Virus record (IMG/VR): IMGVR_UViG_3300008107_007213
Coordinates: 1-20,138 of that record
Reading direction: 5' to 3' (one strand)
DNA from: a virus
Length of the DNA: 20,138 nt
The translations under genes and the position numbers were made by a program. Shown here piece by piece: positions 15,554-20,138 of the stretch (its first letter is position 1; every line of letters starts with the position of its first letter). Below the pieces are notes generated by a model. The model was not told the DNA's origin, did not search any database, and saw nothing but the letters and a program-made list of their open reading frames with translations.

Positions 15554-17482
15554 TTACCGCTGTTTCATTGCATTCTTGGCTGCTTGTAAGTTTGCCGGAT
15601 TCATCTGTTGCGACTGTGATTGTTCGCTTGATAACTTCTCATGCTGTTCAATGTGCATAGCTAGCGCATCCATTAACTGTTTATACAGTTCAGGATTTTC
15701 TTCTTCAAGCTTTCTTACCGCCGGAGAGATTCGGAATAAGTTGTGCTCGACTAAGTGCTGGCCATGATTATGGAATTTCTCAACAGTTGGAACTTCCATC
15801 TTGTGCATGATCTTAGCATTTTCTTCATCGACCAAGTCGTGAGTTGATCTTTCCAGAGGATCTAATGTATCTTGGAGATACGTAGCTCTCATAGAATTAA
15901 GAACTTCTAACTTGGCAATGTAGGACATACCAGAGTTTGGGGCGAACATTCCTAGCCCCATAGCCTGTTGCATCTTCTTGTCGATTGTTTGATCGCTTTG
16001 CATCAGGAATTCCCTATTTACAATAGCGAGGTTCTCGGCATAGATACCTTTTAGACTATATTGATAAGCCTTTAAATCGGCTTTAGCAACCTTAAGTTTT
16101 TCAAACAAGACTTCTTCTCGGTCTTGTTCTAGATAAACAACTTTCTTAAAAACTTTAATTAAAGCTTCAGAAAGATTGTCTAATGCGTTGACAAGTTTAT
16201 TCTCATCAGATTCTGACATTTTGTCAACGACTCCGTCAGTTCTTAAATTACCACGGCTTGCGCCATAGGCTGTGATCTGAGATAACCCAGCTGCTACAAG
16301 CATATCATCTTCTAAAGTTCTAAGATAATTAATAAATTCTGCAGAAAGTTTATCTTTTTGCACAGCGACAGGTTGTCTAGCATTTCTCTTTAAGCCAATT
16401 AGTTTACCAGGTTTAGTAGAAAAACTGTTCTTGTTGATTAAAGAACCTTCCCAATAATACATTTGTCCGATCGCAATATGGTTAACATATTCTAAGTATC
16501 GGTTCTTAACCGCGTTATACGTTTCTTGAATCGGAATAATTTGTTGATAAACGGTAACCCCGACAGTATGATGAGGTACAGTTTGTAAAGCAACAAAGTC
16601 AAAAGGAATCTTTCTTTGACCGTTCACGCCATTAGCAAATGGTAGAATATCGTCCCAAAGCACCTTTTCGTTGCAAATAATAATATACCTACCATTAGGA
16701 TATAATGCATCAGGCTTCTTATAGTATTCAAAGATATAAGCATATTCAATATCAGTTGATGCAAGATAACCTATATCAGAATACTTAGGATACGTAGGTA
16801 AATTGAATTCCGTAATGTCTTCTTTTTGTGCGTCAAAGCCCCAACGTTTCTTGATATATTCCAACGGGAACGGTCTACGATGGACAAGTTCATTGACTTC
16901 ATCCATAGATTCAACATGCCAGTTATTAATAAAAACTTCATGTAATGGTACTGCTAAAATAAATACTTTACCTTCTTTAATAGTAATATGGCCCTTTTCG
17001 CCACTACCTGTTTCAATATCTACTTGTGCAATTTCATCACCGTCTGACCAATCGATACCAGTCTTAAACCATTCAAGACCATAGACGTCAGCGTGTTTTA
17101 CAGCTAAGTTAAACTTATCTTTAAAGTTAGATGTATTAATAAACTTGTTAATAAAGTTGTTAACTTTTCTTGAGTTCTCAATTTCTTTAGCAGAATTAGA
17201 AATAGGCTTCATGCCAGGGATCGGCATGTTTTGCGTAAGGATTCCATAACGAGTTAAATAGATAGGGAGAATACGATTAAAGATTTTCTTTTCAGTATAG
17301 ATTGAAGGATCAACTTGCTTGTCTTCGATCGTAAGAGTTTTGTTATTTATCTTTTTATTCTGACGACCTTTAATAAATTCATTATTATATTTACCTTGTG
17401 CAACAAAAGGACGAAGATGCGTCGTACTATCATCTACGAAGTTCCTTATATAAGTTGTAATTGATCTAGGTGGTTTAGGCAC
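15554..17482 (-). CDS. Portal protein, 642 aa
   Basis: The protein has portal-like size and position (terminase, two small genes, portal, scaffold, capsid). It shows the mixed alpha/beta build of portals: an N-terminal extension, NFKDKFNLAVKHADVYGLEWFKTGIDW, the core YAYIFEYYKKPDALYPNGRYIIICNEKVLW, then long helices (TYNAVKNRYLEYVNHIAIGQMYYWEG; LEDDMLVAAGLSQITAYG), and a helical, Gln-rich C-terminus (SSEQSQSQQMNPANLQAAKNAMKQR). It would form the dodecameric ring at one capsid vertex through which DNA is packaged and ejected. The start is GTG at 17482 with GGAG six bases upstream, overlapping the 3' end region of the membrane-anchored gene. The call rests on context plus overall pattern. Confidence 0.8.
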   Translation of the reverse strand: MPKPPRSITTYIRNFVDDSTTHLRPFVAQGKYNNEFIKGRQNKKINNKTLTIEDKQVDPSIYTEKKIFNRILPIYLTRYGILTQNMPIPGMKPISNSAKEIENSRKVNNFINKFINTSNFKDKFNLAVKHADVYGLEWFKTGIDWSDGDEIAQVDIETGSGEKGHITIKEGKVFILAVPLHEVFINNWHVESMDEVNELVHRRPFPLEYIKKRWGFDAQKEDITEFNLPTYPKYSDIGYLASTDIEYAYIFEYYKKPDALYPNGRYIIICNEKVLWDDILPFANGVNGQRKIPFDFVALQTVPHHTVGVTVYQQIIPIQETYNAVKNRYLEYVNHIAIGQMYYWEGSLINKNSFSTKPGKLIGLKRNARQPVAVQKDKLSAEFINYLRTLEDDMLVAAGLSQITAYGASRGNLRTDGVVDKMSESDENKLVNALDNLSEALIKVFKKVVYLEQDREEVLFEKLKVAKADLKAYQYSLKGIYAENLAIVNREFLMQSDQTIDKKMQQAMGLGMFAPNSGMSYIAKLEVLNSMRATYLQDTLDPLERSTHDLVDEENAKIMHKMEVPTVEKFHNHGQHLVEHNLFRISPAVRKLEEENPELYKQLMDALAMHIEQHEKLSSEQSQSQQMNPANLQAAKNAMKQR

Positions 17483-17493
17483 AATTTACTCCA

Positions 17494-17790
17494 TTATTCT
17501 TGTTCTGGTTGTTTTTCTTCGTTACCATCGAAACTAAACGGATCGAATGATTCTTCAGGTTTTGGTTCTACATCCTCGGATTTTACATCTGCATTACCAG
17601 AAGATCGAATCCATGATTCTAACTCAGCCATAGTAAGACGTTCTTTTTCTTGAGATTCTTTTGCAATTAATAATAATCTTTTATTAATTTCATTAACCAT
17701 CAACATTTGATTATAAATGACAATTGCTAAAACAATAATGGATGTTATTGCTAGTGCAATTAATGCGATACTAAGAATAATTATTTCCAT
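17494..17790 (-). CDS. Small N-terminally membrane-anchored protein with acidic tail, 98 aa
   Basis: Residues 2-26 are one strongly hydrophobic helix (IIILSIALIALAITSIIVLAI). A helical charged segment follows, and then an acidic, Pro-rich, probably disordered tail (EPKPEESFDPFSFDGNEEKQPEQE). There is no lipobox or cleavage site, so it is probably an anchored inner-membrane protein with its tail in the cytoplasm, though the topology is not certain. The ATG overlaps the end of the 97-aa gene by 10 bases, with AAAGGAGA as ribosome site. A membrane protein between terminase and portal is unusual; it could be a small holin, an anchor for packaging, or a virion protein acting at DNA entry. No family recognised. 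Confidence 0.65.
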   Translation of the reverse strand: MEIIILSIALIALAITSIIVLAIVIYNQMLMVNEINKRLLLIAKESQEKERLTMAELESWIRSSGNADVKSEDVEPKPEESFDPFSFDGNEEKQPEQE

Positions 17791-18074
17791 TCTAATTTAG
17801 TTTCTCCTTTTGGTTTAGGTTCTTTAACGGGTTTTTTGACAGGCTTCTTTTCAGGCACGGCATTTACTTCGGTGACTTTAACACCTAAGTAAGATTCAAG
17901 TAATTCTTTACTGTTTAAAAGAGCTGTCTTTAAAACAGAGGAATTCATTGATATAATTATATCACGGCTAAATTCCGTAGTGAAAACTAGGTCCGGAGTA
18001 GTATAGCTTGGAGCACCAAGATAAACCCTTTCAACCCTAGCTGGAACATCTTTGGCAAATTTAATCTTAAACAT
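17781..18074 (-). CDS. Unknown 97-aa protein with Lys/Pro-rich C-terminus
   Basis: The first about 70 residues look like a compact alpha/beta domain (FKIKFAKDVPARVERVYLG ... LKTALLNSKELLESYLGVKVTEV). The tail is a basic Pro repeat (KKPVKKPVKEPKPKGE). ATG 18074 has AGAGGT eight bases upstream, and the gene is directly preceded by a strong promoter candidate (18096-18124). It overlaps the next gene by 10 bases. The basic tail might bind DNA or an acidic partner, such as the acidic tail of the neighbouring 98-aa protein; this is inference only. Confidence 0.65.
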   Translation of the reverse strand: MFKIKFAKDVPARVERVYLGAPSYTTPDLVFTTEFSRDIIISMNSSVLKTALLNSKELLESYLGVKVTEVNAVPEKKPVKKPVKEPKPKGETKLEWK

Positions 18075-18095
18075 ATGTATATACCTCTTTTCTTT

Positions 18096-18124
18096 ATTAT
18101 ATTATAAATCAAACATGTTATCAA
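18096..18124 (-). promoter_or_regulatory. Strong promoter candidate at the end of the terminase gene
   Basis: Minus strand: -35 TTGATA (18124-18119, 5 of 6), a 17-base spacer, -10 TATAAT (18101-18096, perfect). A second TATAAT overlaps at 18106-18101. Predicted +1 is A at 18089, giving a 15-base leader that contains AGAGGT before ATG 18074. It would allow the portal-scaffold-capsid genes to be made at a higher level than terminase. Confidence 0.65.
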
Positions 18125-19682
18125 CAGACATTTCCAATTCTTCTTCTTCCTTTCTTTCTAACTCAGCTTCGTCTTCCTCAAGCAATCTTTGAAGATGACT
18201 ACGATTGTCAACTTTAACACCCTCTAATCCAATGGGTTCTACGTCATCAGAATAATATATTAGAAACAAACCGTAGGCGTCAAGAGCGTGATCTTTACTA
18301 GCTCTAGCTAATTGAGTAGGATCAACATCATCATAAACAGCTTTGTCAAGTTCGTCTATTAAATTAGAACAAACTTGAGAAACTTTAAACTTATATACAC
18401 CGTCTGGATTACGTAAGGTCATAGCGGAATGAATCTTATCATAACGCATTTGAACTTTACCCTTGCCTGATTCTACCGAAATTGGATTAAGACCTAAGGA
18501 TTCAAATACATCTGACTTTGTTTCACCGATAACCTTACCCTTATCATCTCGATAACGATCACCTTGTCTAAACATATCATGTGGCAAACAAGTAGCGGAT
18601 ATCTCTAAACCTTCTGATTCTTTAGCAATCTCTTTAACAAAATCTTCAAAGACTAATTTCTGACCATACATTTCTTTAAAGGTAACGACTCTTTGATCAG
18701 GCATAATGGCGTGCCAAAGAGCACAGTGATAGGATGGTTGAAATCCCCAGTCAATTGAAATAATAATCTCTATAGATTCAGATAGGTTATTTAAATCTCT
18801 TTGAATCAAACGAGGTTCAATACGTTGTTCAGCTTTAAGATCAAAGACTTTTCCAGCAACAACGTTCCAGTTACCGTACATATCCATTTGCTTCTGATGT
18901 TCAGGCAAAGCCATAAGGTTCGCAACATATGATTCGTTTAAAAACGGATTGTCTTTATAAGAAGCAGGAATAAATCTTACAAATCTCTTAATAACCCTAC
19001 CATCCTTGGGACTTATAATCTCTTCAACTTTATCTTTAGTTTGAGTTGGTGTATAGTGATCATCATACCTAACAACGGTAGGATCAATGAACCGTTCTTT
19101 AACCCATGTATGACCAATCCCACCAGGGTTACAACCGAATACAACTTTAGTAGGAATCTTTATTGGTTGTCCGGTATACTTGTTCATAACCGTAGCAGAA
19201 CGAACCATCGTTAACATGTAGTCAACAGTACGTTCTTCATGCTTAGTTACTTCGTCTACGATCAGGTAGTGAAATTCCCAACCTTGTTTTTCTCTAGCTT
19301 CTGCATAGGATGCTACGCGTTGAAGTGTAATATAACTGCCGTTAGGAAAAACAATAGAGCGACTAGGATACCAAGAAGAAGACTTTTCCTTATAATCATA
19401 TAACTGTACTCCTTGTGCAAATTGAGGAAATAGGTTAGGAAGTTTATCAAGGAAGGATTGTTTAACAGCATCTAAGCTTTCACGAAAGATACCAATCTTT
19501 GCACCAGGATAAGTTTGTGCAAACATAAAGGCGTCAGCCAAAGCTCCAGCAGATTTACCCGAACCTCTAGCCCCTCCATACAAAATGATCCATAAGTCGT
19601 TATAACTTACAGGAGCATTGTGCAACATGAGTTGTTTTATATGTGGTTTATAATTGGGAGTAACTGTAATTGTATTTGCCAT
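18102..19682 (-). CDS. terL: Terminase large subunit (packaging ATPase and nuclease), 526 aa
   Basis: The N-terminal ATPase has a Walker A GGARGSGKS (residues 36-44), Walker B LIVDE (140-144, with E144 as the catalytic carboxylate) and a coupling-type motif FGCNPGG (182-188). The C-terminal RNase H-like nuclease has acidic residues in the expected order: D311 in ISIDWG, D369 in LPHDMF, and D464/D468 in KDHALDAYG. Length is normal for the family. It docks on the portal, drives DNA into the prohead and cuts the concatemer. The ATG overlaps the stop of the upstream gene (TAATG), with no strong ribosome site, so translation is probably coupled to it. The very acidic C-terminal tail (EEDEAELERKEEEELEM) is likely flexible. 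Confidence 0.95.
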   Translation of the reverse strand: MANTITVTPNYKPHIKQLMLHNAPVSYNDLWIILYGGARGSGKSAGALADAFMFAQTYPGAKIGIFRESLDAVKQSFLDKLPNLFPQFAQGVQLYDYKEKSSSWYPSRSIVFPNGSYITLQRVASYAEAREKQGWEFHYLIVDEVTKHEERTVDYMLTMVRSATVMNKYTGQPIKIPTKVVFGCNPGGIGHTWVKERFIDPTVVRYDDHYTPTQTKDKVEEIISPKDGRVIKRFVRFIPASYKDNPFLNESYVANLMALPEHQKQMDMYGNWNVVAGKVFDLKAEQRIEPRLIQRDLNNLSESIEIIISIDWGFQPSYHCALWHAIMPDQRVVTFKEMYGQKLVFEDFVKEIAKESEGLEISATCLPHDMFRQGDRYRDDKGKVIGETKSDVFESLGLNPISVESGKGKVQMRYDKIHSAMTLRNPDGVYKFKVSQVCSNLIDELDKAVYDDVDPTQLARASKDHALDAYGLFLIYYSDDVEPIGLEGVKVDNRSHLQRLLEEDEAELERKEEEELEMSVDNMFDL

Positions 19683-20138
19683 TATTCATTATCACTTTCA
19701 TCAATCTTGTTGATTGTATACCAAGAAGCTCTATAAGCTGATGCTGGAGCGTATACTTTAAACAAGTCATTATACCTAGAATTTCTAACAAAGTTTGAAT
19801 AGTTAGTAGCATAGTTAGTTTTATAGTTTCTCGGAGCATACACTCTTGGAATATAAACTCTTGGAGTGTAATAGTTATTAGAATTATTTTGTTTATAAGC
19901 ATTATTGATTTCCATAATCAAGTCATCTAAGAATGGATAAGTTTGTCTTTCGTAAGCAATTGCGTCATTTATTGTTTTATATTCCGATTCACTTAATTGA
20001 TTATAGAATTCATTAAGGTTAGGAACTTGAGATAGTTTATATTCTAAACTATTATTTCTTAATGCGCTTCTTACTTCAGGCATACCTACACCAGAGTTTA
20101 ATGCATCTAAGATCATTCCATAAATAACAGATGGTCTT
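19682..20138 (-). CDS. Unknown protein upstream of terL, 5' end beyond the window
   Basis: The frame is open to the right edge (RPSVIYGMILDALNSGVGMPEVRSA...). An internal ATG at 20116 exists but lacks a ribosome site, so the true start is probably outside; 151 residues are visible. The N-terminal part is helical. Residues near the middle-to-end contain a Tyr/Pro/Arg/Asn-rich run (YTPRVYIPRVYAPRNYK then NYATNYSN). The position directly before, and overlapping, terL is where the small terminase subunit often lies, but no helix-turn-helix or other diagnostic feature is visible, so I leave the function open. Confidence 0.65.
   Translation of the reverse strand, partial: RPSVIYGMILDALNSGVGMPEVRSALRNNSLEYKLSQVPNLNEFYNQLSESEYKTINDAIAYERQTYPFLDDLIMEINNAYKQNNSNNYYTPRVYIPRVYAPRNYKTNYATNYSNFVRNSRYNDLFKVYAPASAYRASWYTINKIDESDNE

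Noticed and set aside
16803-17084. Plus-strand frame opposite the portal gene
   Set aside because: Antisense to a well-supported gene; Ser/Pro-rich product typical of shadow frames in AT-rich DNA. The same applies to frames at 15445-15767, 14397-14582, 13910-14104, 12509-12703, 10910-11140 and 1306-1527.
17949-17964. Perfect 16-bp palindrome TGATATAATTATATCA
   Set aside because: It lies inside the 97-aa coding frame and encodes Asp-Ile-Ile-Ile-Ser. AT-rich Ile codons make such palindromes by chance, and there is no nearby promoter it could control.
19648-19902. 84-codon minus-strand frame across the terL start
   Set aside because: Out-of-frame shadow of terL and the gene before it; low-complexity Leu/Ile/Thr product and no ribosome site.
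1-20138. Diversity-generating retroelement, CRISPR array, tRNA, integrase or insertion sequence
   Set aside because: Looked for these because fibres and accessory genes are present. I saw no reverse transcriptase motif, no regular short repeats with spacers, no tRNA-like fold and no recombinase or transposase.

Overview
This window looks like about 20 kb of the late (virion) region of an AT-rich tailed bacteriophage (Caudoviricetes). Every gene I can support lies on the minus strand and is read from the right edge (20138) towards the left edge (1). Genes touch or overlap by a few bases, and there is no gene-free stretch over 100 bases. Nearly all starts have a clear AGGAGG-type ribosome site, and the promoter candidates are sigma-A-like (TTGATA/TTAACT with TATAAT). 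This points to a low-GC Gram-positive host (Bacillota or a relative) rather than Bacteroidota. TGA is used as a stop for two genes (at 9380 and 12808), so the standard bacterial code applies.

In transcription order, the right third is the DNA-packaging and head module: a partial gene of unknown function (19682-20138), terminase large subunit (18102-19682), a small Lys/Pro-tailed protein, a small membrane-anchored protein, the portal, a coiled-coil scaffold-like protein and the major capsid protein (13250-14845). No separate maturation protease was recognised. A hairpin terminator follows the capsid gene. A promoter is built into that hairpin and should start transcription exactly at the ATG of the next gene (124 aa), giving a predicted leaderless mRNA.

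The middle holds the tail. A 1143-aa protein appears to join a short-tailed-phage head-tail adaptor domain (residues 1 to about 220) to a nozzle-like region (about 224 onward). It is followed by a 795-aa fibre-like protein with a coiled coil, collagen-like Gly-X-Y stretches and HxH repeats. I recognised no tape measure, sheath or tail-tube protein, so a short-tailed (podovirus) particle is most likely.

The left third (about 1-6980) is an accessory region: two virion-like unknowns (73 and 248 aa), three consecutive membrane proteins (179, 157 and 299 aa), two more unknowns (220 and 311 aa), a coiled-coil protein (153 aa, with its own promoter candidate), and two adjacent receptor-binding fibre genes with related N-termini. 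The first of these fibre genes has a frame switch near 1763-1805. The second runs off the left edge. No endolysin, integrase, tRNA, CRISPR array or insertion sequence was seen.

The points most worth a second look are the adaptor-nozzle fusion, the terminator/promoter hybrid with its predicted leaderless gene, the membrane-protein cassette inside the tail region, and the split fibre gene. All functional calls come from reading the sequence; no database search was possible.
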